Part shown: positions 36,701 through 47,400 of the stretch, piece by piece
Numbering within the stretch: position 1 is the stretch's first letter
Layout: each line of letters starts with the position of its first letter
From: Gavia stellata
Taxonomy: Eukaryota; Chordata; Aves; Gaviiformes; Gaviidae
Length of the DNA stretch: 64,000 nt
Direction of reading: 5' to 3'
Assembly (NCBI RefSeq): GCF_030936135.1
Contig: NC_082596.1
Location: 13,306,155-13,370,154 of the forward strand
Program-made: the position numbers and the translations under genes
Notes under the pieces: model-generated
The model's database searches: none
What the model saw: the letters and a program-made list of their open reading frames with translations, nothing else
Told to the model about the DNA's origin: nothing

Positions 36701-39281
36701 GAGTATGGACGTGGGATGGATGAGAAGGGGAGAAGGAGCCTTGGACTGCAATTCTGCTTCTAACTACTGTAATACAAATACATGTCCCCTTCCTTGAGGA
36801 TATCTCACACTGTTCTGGGGCAGAAGGTCAAATGTCTCTGTGTAAAATGTCTCCTTATTCAGAAGAGGGAACTGCTGCTTATTCTCTATGTGAAGAGCAA
36901 TGCTTAAAAAGCAGTAACTCTACTGCAAGCTCGAATTGCCTCTGTTTTCAGCTGCTTGTGAGCTCAATTTTGTCTGTCTCTTCCAGCCTGCCTTTAAAGG
37001 AACCACTTTCACAGACCTGCCGTTGTGTTTACAATTGAACATCATGCAGCGACTGAGTGATGGGAGAGACCTGGTTAGCCTCGGTCAGGTGGCTCCTGAC
37101 CTGCAAGTGCTCAGCGAAGACCGGCTGCTGTGGAAGAAACTCTGCCAGTATCACTTCACGGACAGACAGGTACAAGGAGGCATGCAAACTGTTATCAGTA
37201 GTTTGTTGTAACCCACTGGAAAGTGAACACACAAGGGTAGGACACTCTTACTTGACTATCCCTTGGATCTAAGGGCTGTGCCGCAAGCTGATAACACAGG
37301 CTGACATGAGAATGGCTGTGAAGATGATTTATGTAGAGGGTTTTGCATGCCACAGCAATGATTACTGAAATAGGAGCCTGAGGAATTAGTCATACAGTGA
37401 ACTTCAACCTCAATCCAGGTGGTTACAACTGCAAGTCATGCAGTTGTTCCTCATGCCACATGTGCAAGGAAAATGTGCAGGCAAGCTCCAGCAATCACCC
37501 CGATGTCCCAGGGACTAACACCTTTGCAGAGAGAATCTCTGTGGATGTGGTCCATGAGTGATGAGTTGTACTCTCTTGTCCTTTAGAGCAAGAAATCCCC
37601 TCTGAGCCGTTTCCTAAGTGACAGGATGGTATGAGGAAAACAGCCCTGCTACTACCCACATTGTACCTGCGTAAACATCTTTGGCCTTTTGCAGGCTGGT
37701 CATCATTTGGGGTCTTCAAGCTTAAAAACAAACAAAAATCCCTCTCTCTGTTTATAGGTGAATGTCTGGGGTGTTTATACTAGACCTCTGCGCTTCAGGG
37801 ACCTCGTGCCAGATTTCTCTGCTGACTTGGCTTTATTTGCTCACTCTGCATCTGAGTCTGGAAGTGACTTTGGGAAGTTATTTCTATTAACAAGTAAATT
37901 CAAATCCAGTTTCTGCAGCTAATCAACCCTAAAAGAAAGATGGGTGTCTCCCAAGCTAATGTGACAAGTCACTGACTCTTAGAGTCAATGAAAAAGCAAA
38001 ATACTTTTAATTTCTGAAACTATTAAATGCAACTATATTTATTGTCCTGCCAGCCAGAAACAGTGGCTAGAGTAGTACAAAATAGCTCCCAGGATTTCAG
38101 GCTTTCATACAGTAATGTTTATGAAATGGGGATAGATGCTGATAATGGTATTGGTTGAGGCTGTTGCCATCAGGAAACTGGTTATAGCTGGATATTCAGA
38201 GCAGGAGCTTTCTTGGTGTTACAGGGGAACTGTTACGGGACCAGCAAGGATGACTCTTATGCAAGGGAGAGAACAACATGAGTTGAAGAGATAAAAATCC
38301 CATTATTTGACCTGCTGCAATTTTGATTTTTTTTCTTTCAGATTCGCAAAAGGCTAATCTTATCTGACAAGGGACAGCTAGATTGGAAAAAGATGTACTT
38401 CAAGCTCATAAGGTGTTACCCACGGAAGGAGCAGTATGGTGACACGCTGCAGCTGTGCAGGCACTGCCACATCCTCTCCTGGAAGGTATGAGGTGTTGGT
38501 GGGACAAACTCAATTGGGGTGTGAGCCACAGGGCACTTGGTGCTTCCTCTGATTGCAGCTGGCTTAGGGTGCTGCAGTTCCTTTGCCTGCATAACCTAGT
38601 GTTTTCCTATATCTTATTCCTCCCTCAACTATTAACACCCTTTCTCCTCTGTGCTTCAAAGGTCCCATTTTCTCTACATTGAACAGGAGTAGTGGCTGTC
38701 AAGGCCAGAGTGGAGGGAGATGGGCATGCTGTAGGGCTGCCTGCAGTAGATCATCTTAGCGCTGCCAGCAACTCCTGCTGCCTCGTACATGGAGGTGGAG
38801 GTCTTGGCAGCAGGATTAGCTGGAGTGAGAGCTGATGGCTACAAAACAGCCCAGAACAAAAATCCGCTGGCCACTGTGTTGATATCCAAGGCATGTCTCT
38901 AGAGTTCAACTCCCTTAGCTGATGGTAAGCTCTAGCCTCTCTTCCCTCAGAAGAGGGAAAAAGAATGAATTGGGTCTTTGCTGGTTTTATTTCCCTTGAG
39001 TTGCCAGTAGCCCCTAAAATCTGAAGCCCAGTTCTGAGCTGTCTGCTTTGGCGATAGTAGAAATATTATTCTGGGCTCCGCTCAATCTATTTGCAAGTGG
39101 GATGTCTGGCAGAGGGGCAGTGTTAAGCTGGCTGATGCTCTGGCGCCCTTTCTGCAGTGTCTCTAAATGGAGTTGTTTTCTCCTTTCCCAGGGTACGGAT
39201 CACCCTTGCACAGCCAACAATCCGGAGACTTGCTCCACTTCTCTTTCGCCGCAAGACTTTATCAACTTGTTCAGGTTCTGA
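18652..39281 (+). CDS. FBXO32: FBXO32 / atrogin-1 / MAFbx, complete nine-exon coding region
   Basis: This is the muscle-enriched F-box substrate receptor of an SCF (SKP1-CUL1-RBX1) ubiquitin ligase. In mammals it targets proteins such as MyoD and eIF3f and is induced during atrophy. Joining 18652-18767, 21978-22090, 23785-23834, 24501-24593, 32181-32274, 33173-33357, 36987-37169, 38342-38485 and 39192-39281 gives 1068 bases, 355 codons plus TGA, equal to the family length. All introns are GT-AG and phases match at every junction. Visible landmarks are the N-terminal [13 protein letters not shown], a basic KKRKK nuclear-localisation cluster (residues 62-66), the leucine-rich LLQTL (169-173, export-type), the F-box at about 223-271 (exon 7), and an SPQDFINLF tail. 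The start is chosen because GCCGCC precedes the ATG and the protein begins as in other vertebrates. I see no frameshift or missing exon. Regulation by FOXO is known for the family. Confidence 0.97.
18768..21977 (+). other. FBXO32: FBXO32 intron 1 (3.2 kb)
   Basis: A GT-AG intron whose first 480 bases are CpG island. It holds a perfect forkhead core GTAAACA at 20841-20847 and a perfect MEF2 consensus at 21675-21684. No repeat or additional exon is recognised. Confidence 0.85.
21675..21684. promoter_or_regulatory. FBXO32: Perfect MEF2 consensus in intron 1
   Basis: CTAAAAATAG matches the MEF2 consensus YTAWWWWTAR at every position, about 290 bases before exon 2 of a muscle-enriched gene. A ten-base match can occur by chance in AT-rich intron, so function is only inferred. 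Confidence 0.35.
21978..22090 (+). CDS. FBXO32: FBXO32 coding exon 2
   Basis: The acceptor is TTCACAG|CTTTTG and the donor CAAT|GTAAGA. It encodes residues 39-76 plus one base, including [13 protein letters not shown] and the basic KKRKK cluster at 62-66. The first bases complete a serine codon split with exon 1. Confidence 0.96.
23785..23834 (+). CDS. FBXO32: FBXO32 coding exon 3
   Basis: A small 50-base exon with acceptor CAAACAG|ATTTCC and donor AAAGAG|GTGAGT. It encodes [17 protein letters not shown] (residues 77-93), finishing the tyrosine codon begun in exon 2. Confidence 0.96.
24501..24593 (+). CDS. FBXO32: FBXO32 coding exon 4
   Basis: Phase 0 on both sides, with acceptor CTTCTCAG|CGCCAT and donor GTGAGG|GTGAGT. 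It encodes residues 94-124, from [16 protein letters not shown] to RRFNYVVR, near-identical to the mammalian protein as I know it. Confidence 0.97.
24594..32180 (+). other. FBXO32: FBXO32 intron 4 (7.6 kb)
   Basis: The longest intron of the gene. It carries an antisense CR1 fragment near its start (25194-25838) and a CpG-denser patch at about 30.76-31.03 kb. Nothing else is recognised. Confidence 0.85.
25194..25838 (-). mobile_element. CR1 LINE, 5'-truncated with internal deletion and frame breaks
   Basis: Read on the - strand, this is the 3' part of a chicken-repeat-1 LINE. It ends with the family's terminal CATAGAATGGTTTGGG tail, here at its + strand left edge. Translations show the C-terminal part of the ORF2 reverse-transcriptase protein: [20 protein letters not shown] (- strand, within 25546-25812) and then [16 protein letters not shown] (within 25272-25472) in a different frame, so the ORF is broken. 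The span between NLILG and [13 protein letters not shown] lacks a block of residues that I remember between these motifs in intact copies, which suggests an internal deletion. The 5' limit is approximate. It lies antisense to FBXO32 in intron 4. Confidence 0.93.
32181..32274 (+). CDS. FBXO32: FBXO32 coding exon 5
   Basis: Acceptor ATCCACAG|CTGTTG and donor AGAAAG|GTAAGA. It encodes residues 125-155 plus one base, with the conserved [20 protein letters not shown] stretch. Confidence 0.97.
33173..33357 (+). CDS. FBXO32: FBXO32 coding exon 6
   Basis: Acceptor TTCCAAG|TCCTCG and donor ACCAGG|GTAAGC. It encodes residues 156-217, including the leucine-rich segment [12 protein letters not shown] (the LLQTL export-type motif at 169-173) and [13 protein letters not shown]. 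It ends just before the F-box. Confidence 0.97.
33358..36986 (+). other. FBXO32: FBXO32 intron 6 (3.6 kb)
   Basis: Contains a short antisense CR1 remnant at about 34.0-34.16 kb. No exon, RNA gene or other repeat is recognised. Confidence 0.85.
34001..34164 (-). mobile_element. CR1 LINE 3' fragment, diverged
   Basis: The + strand reads GGTTGAGGTTGGAAGGGACC followed by the tctggaggtcatctggtcc block and a degraded gcagggacacct...gttgcccag segment. This is the reverse complement of a CR1 3' end of a different subtype from the copy at 25.2 kb. The right-hand limit is approximate because the sequence decays after 34140. Confidence 0.85.
36987..37169 (+). CDS. FBXO32: FBXO32 coding exon 7 (F-box exon)
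   Basis: Phase 0 on both sides, with acceptor CTTCCAG|CCTGCC and donor AGACAG|GTACAA. It encodes residues 218-278 and holds essentially the whole F-box that binds SKP1: [18 protein letters not shown], then LVSLGQ, then [11 protein letters not shown]. Proline and leucine positions typical of an F-box are intact. Confidence 0.97.
38342..38485 (+). CDS. FBXO32: FBXO32 coding exon 8
   Basis: Acceptor TTCTTTCAG|ATTCGC and donor TGGAAG|GTATGA. It encodes residues 279-326, from [20 protein letters not shown] to [10 protein letters not shown], with a second basic cluster at about 280-282. The cysteine and histidine residues in the CRHCH stretch are conserved in the family. Confidence 0.97.
39192..39281 (+). 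CDS. FBXO32: FBXO32 coding exon 9 and stop
   Basis: Acceptor TTTCCCAG|GGTACG. It encodes residues 327-355, beginning [12 protein letters not shown] and ending FINLFRF, followed by TGA at 39279-39281. The C-terminal hydrophobic tail matches the family. Confidence 0.97.
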   Translation, partial: GTDHPCTANNPETCSTSLSPQDFINLFRF

Positions 39282-42200
39282 ATTTGGGTCACCGCAGCTT
39301 ACGCAATTCTTACAGGACACTTTATGCCACTGAGCTTGGACACTCCATTTGTAAATAGTGTAAATATTCATGTTTGTTCGAAGCTCCTGAGTCAAGGAAC
39401 AAGAGGATCTCAGAGATGAAAGGTGAAATTGCTCACTGACATGCAGCACTCAAGGCATACAGACTTCCGTAGGACTGGTGTATAAATACAGCATGTTGTA
39501 CAGAGTCCCTTTTTTATGATCAGAGTACAAGATACAGGGCAAAAAACTTCATCTTTTGTTTTTAGAAGTTTAAAATGAATTTGCCCCACAACCATTTGAG
39601 AACTCTTCTGGTTTGTTTCTAATAGAGAGAAAGCAATATGAGGCTAGGACTGTTGAACTCTTTCTCCATCTGGTTTTATTTAGCATACATATTTATAAAT
39701 ATGATGTTTTAAAAATATTTATGAAAACTATCCCTGTGACAAGTTTAATAATACTTTTATGTTTTGAGAAAGGACACATTCTGAAATACTTAGGATAGAA
39801 CTCTAGCCTACTTGCAAAAGAGAATCGCACCATACCACTTTCTACCTCTAATAGATTGAGTACCTTTCAAACAAAAATCCAGTGTACAATGTGAACTTTT
39901 GTATTTTGTACAATGATTTAAAGGGAAATGTTTGTGATAGTAAGCATCTTTTCTTGTATTAATGCTTACCTCTTTACATTAGTTTCCTTGGTCTACTCAG
40001 TGCTTGAATGCCTAGATGATAGGCACAATATAAATACCTAAGACTTTACTCCATCCTCTTTTAATTTGTTGGTTTTATGAAAGACTAAGCAAAAGGGAAA
40101 AGAGAAGCCACAAGGATGAAGATTATCTAAAAGGGAGGAAGTTCTATTATAGAGAAACAAAGGACTGGATTTAATCTTGCAATGTAAATTTGTATCAACG
40201 CCACTAGGTTAATTGCACTGGTTGAAATAACTAGTGAGGTTAGAATCTGGTTCTTCAAGCCCTTGTTTTCCTAATTTTCCAACATATACACTGCTCTGTA
40301 TTCCCACTGCTGTCAAGTGAATTCAGTCATCTTGGAGCTGGTAAAATGTAGGGAGAACCGGGCTGTTGACCATAGTGAAATGATGCGGTTTTGACTGGAA
40401 GACCGGCAGCAGCATGTTTAATTTCAGACTACTGGAGTTTAGGGTGATGAGCGACACAGCATGAAGAGATCAGTCAGCATTTTCCTAAAAACAGCAGTCA
40501 GGACTGGCATAAGCAAGGGATTTCCAACATGGTGCTTGACACCTTTGGTTATTTTGCTGTGCCAAGGAAATGGCAAAGACCCAGCCTAGTCCCTTCAGCT
40601 TCCAGTAATGACCTTCTAACACTAGCCTAGAGCTAAATTTTCAGTCCTATGGAGTATGTAGCTAAACCCCTAACTTCACTGTGGCCATGATCTGGCTCAC
40701 AGTCTCTTCTACTGCATACAATGCTTCACTTTTCCCTATGGTGGAGCTAGAAGAATCCAGCTCATATATAACAATTTGAAAACCTGCAGTGGAAAGTTTT
40801 TGCTATTTGCCAATAGATTTCCCTATAGCACTTTCTCTGTGCATGATACAAGTAGGATGCCTCGGAGGGTAAATATTTAGTGGGTTGTGTGTGACTATGT
40901 ACAAAGAATTGTGAGGAAGAGGAGTACTCAGGACAATTCAGGAAGAACTACTTGAGTTAATTATTCTTAAATATTCTGTTCCTTTTTTTACATTTTTATA
41001 ACTGACTTTCAACACTTCTCTGCAGCTGTTTATATTTTTTTTAAAATGACCGTATTTGCATTTTTGCAAACAAAATCACTTTGCATACTCTTGTAAGAGA
41101 TGTAAGAAGGGAAAAAAGCTGTCTGTAGATGAAGCAGTGAGGAAGAAGGGAGGAAGCCTGGGAAGGAGAAAACCAGGAAAATGCTGACAAGAACTGCCCT
41201 TCTGTCTTCCAACAGGGAGCCCAAGCTTTTGCTCTTCCAGAGAGCTCTGAGTCTGTGCCACCCTTAGCCATGGCCCAGAGCTTGGCACTCTACAGAGATG
41301 AGGAGAAAACATGTGCAGGATAGGGAGCTTTATCTTGGTGTTGATGCCCCATCTATCAGTTTGACTGCTGGTGGAAAGCATAAGCCTGCTGGGGTTGTAT
41401 TCATGTCAACTGAAAGTGATTTAAAAGCTGTTACCTTGGAAAAATGAACTTGTGCTTGTTTGGGGGGATGTTTGTGAGTGAGGGAGGCCAGTTTTCTGTT
41501 TTCATTCCAACATTAACGTCAGAGGGTAGATGAGGCCGAAATCTAGCTTGGTGAATGAGGAAAATTAAGGACAGAAACCTGCAAGTGAAGTGAGTGAAGC
41601 ATTGCTGCTGTATTTAGAGATTGTAGTTCCTTTTTCTAGCAGCGAGAGGACCCGTGCCCCTTGGCATCTTCTGTTTCCAGCTCTGACTTGCAGTTGGTTT
41701 GTTTCGTAGTCTTGCCTCTGCCACCCATAGTGAGCCAACCTGTTGTGATGGGGAGGCAATGGTATTTCGGTATGAAATGCTGGGGGGTTCTGCCTGGTCT
41801 GAGTCTGTGCTTAGCAGATGACACTTACCCACTGTGAGATTGTGACAGTGGGTGAATTTTAAGCTCAGGTTTGAATCTGGCCTACTGCATTCCCTGCACA
41901 CCAAGACAGAAAATCCCACTGTTCAGCTGACATTTGGGAATGTCTCAGCTCTAGCCATTGCCTCTATCAGCCCTTCACTGGTCTTGAGCAAAGAGTGTAT
42001 CCTGTGTCGTCTGCCCAGAGAGCATGGGTCATGCTGATAACAAACTTCATGTGCATCTGAGGCTCCTATTTACAAAACTTACTTCAATTAGTGTTTTTTG
42101 ATTTCTTAGCACTGTGTGGATCTTAAAGGGTCAAAGTGCTTAAGATCATTTAATACATACAGATGCTTGTGTGTTGCTCAGGCAGGGTCCTGGGATACTG

Positions 42201-44418
42201 CTGTCAGTGTCCAAAGCAGCAGCAAACCAAGCAGCTACTGTACTGGAGAACAAAATGGACTAAACAAAAAGAAACAAAATAAGCCTCATTCAGTTTTTGC
42301 CTCAGTCATTACCCTCCTGCTACAGCAACTGTCATAAGACCTTGATCTCTTTGGGAGACTCATTCTTTCTCAAGTGGTTGGTACAGGGAGGTATTATGGT
42401 GAATTAAATACTCCTGTATTGTATTTAAGATTAAATACTGTTGCATTCAAATACCTTAGACTAACCACTTCTAAACAAAGAGATCAGTATTTTAGCAGTG
42501 CAGAGGCATCTTCTTGGCTGAGGATGGCAGAGTAACAAAACTGACAGTGATAACAGGGGCTTCCAGGCAGGATGGTGTAAGGCTCCTCTCACGCAAAAAG
42601 GACCTCTTTATTTTAGTACAATTGTGGCAAAGCTGTTGTGAAGGGAAAACAGGCTTTTACTTGTATTTTGGAAATAAAACGTTCTTTTCAAACAGCATTT
42701 CACCTTCCAGTTAGTTGATGCATTCCCATTAGACATGCATCAGTTCTTACACTAGGAAAGGAGGAGGTTTTGCTCTCTTTGGGGTTTTCTCCTGCCAAAG
42801 TATCCAGAGAAATCTCATTATCTTCAGAGGATGTGTTAAACAGTGCAACAGTGTAGAACGTGGTGCTGTGAAGAGGAAAAATAGATCTGTGCAAGGGAGG
42901 AGGCTGAGGAAGGGAGAGATGCCGGAGATGTTTGTTTCAGCTTTCTAGAAAAGGCAGGTATTTGGAGTTTGTTTTAATGTGATAGCCACTTCAAGAGGCA
43001 CAATTTCAGCTGTACATACCTTAAGCCATTTGTACTAACTATGGTATGGTAAAGTTTGATCATAAAAATGTGTGCACCTCCTCTTACATTGTTTGGGTTT
43101 CCTTCTTTTAATCGTGGGAGTTTCTAGATCCTTTTATTTTGTAAAGTGATTATGAAAACTTGTGTATTGCTCTGAAGACCTTGCTTTCTATGTAAACATT
43201 TAGTTGCACCCTGCCACTTTCTGTATATGGGAATATCTTTATTATTTTTCTTTGTCCCCAGGTTTTGAACTATTTGTGTTCCCATTTCTGTTTGACTTCA
43301 ATTACTCTTGCAAAGCTATCATCTTCTAGAATATATGCAGGTACTAAACCAGCTTTTCCTGCCCAGAAAATTCCTTGGCCCTTAGTAGCTAAAATCTGAT
43401 TTAGAGCAGCAACATTTCAAGTTCTGTTATGTAGCTAATAAATCAGATGTGCTGTTTCATGCTTATCTCCTGCTTGGTAAAGCAAACCAGCGTTGTCCTC
43501 TGGGCTTGTCCTTACAAACCCATTGCACAGCTTCCCCATAGATAAGCACCTTGCTAAAAAGACAAAGCTTTAATTTAAAATGCCACTCTTCATAGCTGGC
43601 CTGTTTTGCAAAAACACAGACCCTGTGGAGCTGATGGCTGATCAGGTTAATAAAGACTCCCTGTTACAAGGCTTGGGACTCTGGTGTTCTGCTTGTGTTG
43701 CTTTTCTCAACTCATTGCTTATAATGATGTTTGGTAAAGGCTCTGAAGACATGGCCAGCCATCCACACAGCTCTCAGCATGTGGCTGCCGGGCTGCGTGA
43801 GTGTCTTTACCCGTGCCCAATTTCTATCCTACATCTTCCTCCAGTGATTTCATTGGTAAGAAATCAGCTTTGCAGGATCTGGCCCTAGGGAGAACAAATC
43901 CATCTTGTCCTTGATACATGTGGTCTCTAGTATATTAATACCTTGAACACCAGAGAGATTCCCCCTCCATTGACCAAGCATTGTGGCCTCTCCTCCTGGG
44001 AGAGCAACTGCAAGTGGAACTTGCATTTCTTCAGCCATCATGTGCTGCACAGAATGCTAACAGGTCTCCTACGAAGAGAACATTTTAATTTGACACAGCA
44101 AATACACTCATCTTCAGGAACTAATCTGCAGTAATTATAAATACCTACTTATATAGGGAAGAAAGCATGTGTTCTGTTTTTTTTTTTCCTTAAAGTTGTA
44201 ACTAGAGATGATATGAAGCAAAAGGCATCCCTTGTATAATAAGACTTCTGTTTAATATTATTGTGTGGTTAAAATCCTTCCATTATAAATTTGCACACTT
44301 TTTTCTTCTTCCCTTGCATGTTCAACTCTGATTTTTACAGCTGTTCTGTGCAGACAGTAATGTATTTTTGTAAAACATTTTTGACACTGAATTGCAATAA
44401 ATGTTCAAACAATGTGAA
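39282..44418 (+). other. FBXO32: FBXO32 3'UTR (predicted)
   Basis: Roughly 5.1 kb of AT-rich sequence without recognisable coding content follows the stop, in line with the long 3'UTR known for mammalian FBXO32. It contains AUUUA-type runs around 39.68-39.73 kb, three AATGTGA seed matches for miR-23 (39888, 42976 and one at 44411 by the predicted end), and earlier AATAAA hexamers at 42673, 43437 and 43649 that could give shorter isoforms. The end is inferred from the last strong signal. Confidence 0.7.
44396..44401 (+). terminator. FBXO32: Poly(A) signal AATAAA, likely distal FBXO32 3' end
   Basis: A canonical AATAAA with a GT-rich stretch (ggagttggttgtctcattg) 22-40 bases downstream, the usual downstream element. 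It gives a 3'UTR length like that of mammalian orthologues. Confidence 0.65.
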
Positions 44419-44429
44419 CCACGGAGTTG

Positions 44430-47400
44430 GTTGTCTCATTGCTTCCACGTTGGTGACCTTATCAGCCTTGAGCTTCTGGTGACTCTAAGCAGAGAGTCTT
44501 CTGCAGGAATATCCAGAACTTGAGTTGTTGTGGTAGTAGGTACATGGAGAATACCCAGGATAGAGCTGTTGCTTCATTGTACCTCAAAGGAAAATGAGGT
44601 GAATGGAGCCCTTGCTTCCAGCAAAAACAGTGCTTATGTGCAGCTCATGCTCATGGATCTGTATTCTTCCCAAAGTACAGTGGTGATTTTTGCCCCAAAA
44701 GAGATCACTAGTGCTCACGCTGGTCCGATAGCTTCAACTCCAACTTGTGGCTTACAGAAATGTTTTTTTCTGGATGTGTTACCCAATTGACTCTGATTTT
44801 TATCTTTTTTCCATTACAATTGCATCTGGTTAGAGTCAGGACTGCAACAGTCTGACCTGGGCTTCTGCTCAGATGGAATGCGAGTAGAAGCCTACTGAAG
44901 GGACTCCCAGTAAATTGGGGAAAAGCAGTTGAAGACACAAATGAAAATGAAACGAGTCTCAGGCTGGGACAGGAGAAGCTATCTTGCTAAAACAGGATGA
45001 CTTGCCTCAAGAAAGCTATGCCAGCTATGAAAATAAGCATAAAATGTAGACGCTTTGTTTTTAATTTCATTTGCACTGTCAAGTAAGGTATGTTCAAGTT
45101 GTTTCGTAAGTCTTTTTGTAGTTATGCTGTGCCTCAGGAGTATAGTTAGATGGTTGGACCACCAGACACAAGTCTCTGGAAACATGGGACAGTCTACAAG
45201 ATCACCAGAGCCATTTCAAGAAGGGGATAAGAAAGCTGTTGTCAAGATATATTTCTTACTCAAACTTTCTTGAAAGTACTCAATTCTACTTATTTTAATA
45301 GACTAAATTGTTTCAGGGAAGTACTTGATCTCTTTAGGAATGTGTTGGGTGGGTCAGCGAGGTCTGTCTATAATCCTTCCCATTTTCATGGTACTGCCAC
45401 TAACACCTCCATGCTTTTGAGAGTGCTCAGGGATGGATGTTGAGGCAGCCTGAAGCATGGATGAGGTCCTGCCTTGATCAATGATAACAAGTCACCCTCT
45501 ATAATTCTTTGAAGTGCCCTCACTGGCTGTCTTAGAGCCTAATACAGAAGTAGAATTTAGGCAAAAAGCATTTTGAAAACTGCTTGCACAACAAGTACTA
45601 AGATTATGACTCAGCTTTGCCCCAACTTTCCCTATCCTCAGTTCTGCTTCTCTGCTTTACAAGGGATGTGGGGTGAACCCCAGTCAGTCACGCAGGGGGT
45701 TGCTTTATTTGTGACAAAACCTGAGCTGCTCCTATCATCAGAATTTCATAAACGAGAGAGAGCTGTTTTCTAAAAGGCTCTATAAATAACTTGTGTGGGT
45801 TCAAAGGCCTTCCCTAAGCTGGAAAGATGCCAGCTCACCCCTCGCCATTCTTGATGCGTAGTACACTGTGCTTTTTAATACAAACCAAACAAAACTAGTG
45901 TCTTTTTAATATGTTTTCTTTGGATCGTTTCAGTCCTGGTCAGAACAGGCCTTGAACATGGGAGGCAGCACCCACATCCCCCACCCTCCCCACCCACCCT
46001 CCCGAGGGTGCTGCTGCTTTCATGTGACTGCTGAAAACGGGTGGTGGGACAGGAAAGACGCCCACTCCCAACTTCACAGGATAAACATACATACAACCCT
46101 GCGGGGTTTGCATTTAGAGACAGAGAAATGCAGTCAGCACAGGAAACGTGAGGGCCTTCTCTCCACGGCACACCATGAATTTTGACTTATTTTAACAGGA
46201 CTTTTGAACATTGAGTTAAAAATATATGCCTGTAAGAATAAGCTTATTTGTGAAGTACATAAAAAATGATGTCTCTATGGGTAATCTTTGATGGGAATGG
46301 TGTGTGTGACAAACTGTCAGCGACGGCCTAGAAGCAGCCTGCTCCCTGCCTGCACCCAGTGCCGGGCTGGGGTCAGCAGCAGTTTTGTTATCTCCTTGCT
46401 TTTCCTCCACAGGCAAAACTCACACTTTTGTGAGGGGTTTCTCTCATGTCACAGGCCAGAAATCTCTTTCTCTCCCTCCTCCCACTCTAATGTGGCAGCC
46501 CAGCCTGCGGGAAGCGTGTCGGAGGAGGCTACGTGTCCGTGGGGCAATTGCCAGGTTTAACCTAGGGCCAACGTTCAGCCCAAGATCCAGCTTAAGCTGA
46601 TGAGAGTCCCGTTAGGTCTGTTCATGACTGAACAAGCGTTCAAATGCCTTGGTAGGGTGGGACCCAATGCACTGTGGCTTTCACCCTTGCCTTCCCAACA
46701 CAAGCTACCCACCTCTTGGTACCACAGTGATCACTTTTCTCCTTGGGGTTTGGGGCACCCTCCTCAGCTGGGCCTGGGGGACATTTTGTCCACGGGTCTC
46801 CCATCAGAACCTGACCAGGGTTTTCAACATGGGTTACCTCTTAAATGACTTTCTCCTCGTCTTTTTATAGCTCTCTTGACAAAGTGGAATTTATTCTTTC
46901 TTTTTTGGATATAGCTGGAGGTGTAAATCTAGACAAATATAACTCCTGAAGGGGGATCAACCTATCCATGCCATGGCTCAGCAGCGCTTGTGCTGCTGCT
47001 GGTGTATATAAAGCAACCAGGCTCCTTTTTAAACCTCAGAAACTGAAGTAATTTTATTTGTTTTTTTCTTCCTTATAGACAATTGAATGGTTCTCCTTTA
47101 AAAGAGCTGGCTCCCGGTGGTAGGTAGAAACCTACACTCTTTCTCTTACCTCACACTTTTATATTTAAAGCCTCTATTTTTAACCCAATGGTGGGATTCA
47201 GGGTTAATGCTCGTTAGGTCTGTGTCTAGACAGTTGTGAAAAACAGGAAATGAATTACATTATAGTATGAAAGGAGAATTTAACCTTTTCTCTCCTCACT
47301 AACACATGTGACTGGGGAAAATATGTTAAAGCACAGTATTTTGGAAAGTTGAAGGAAGTAGAAAAATGGGGGGGGGAAGCTGGGTTTCCACAAGGTCTCG

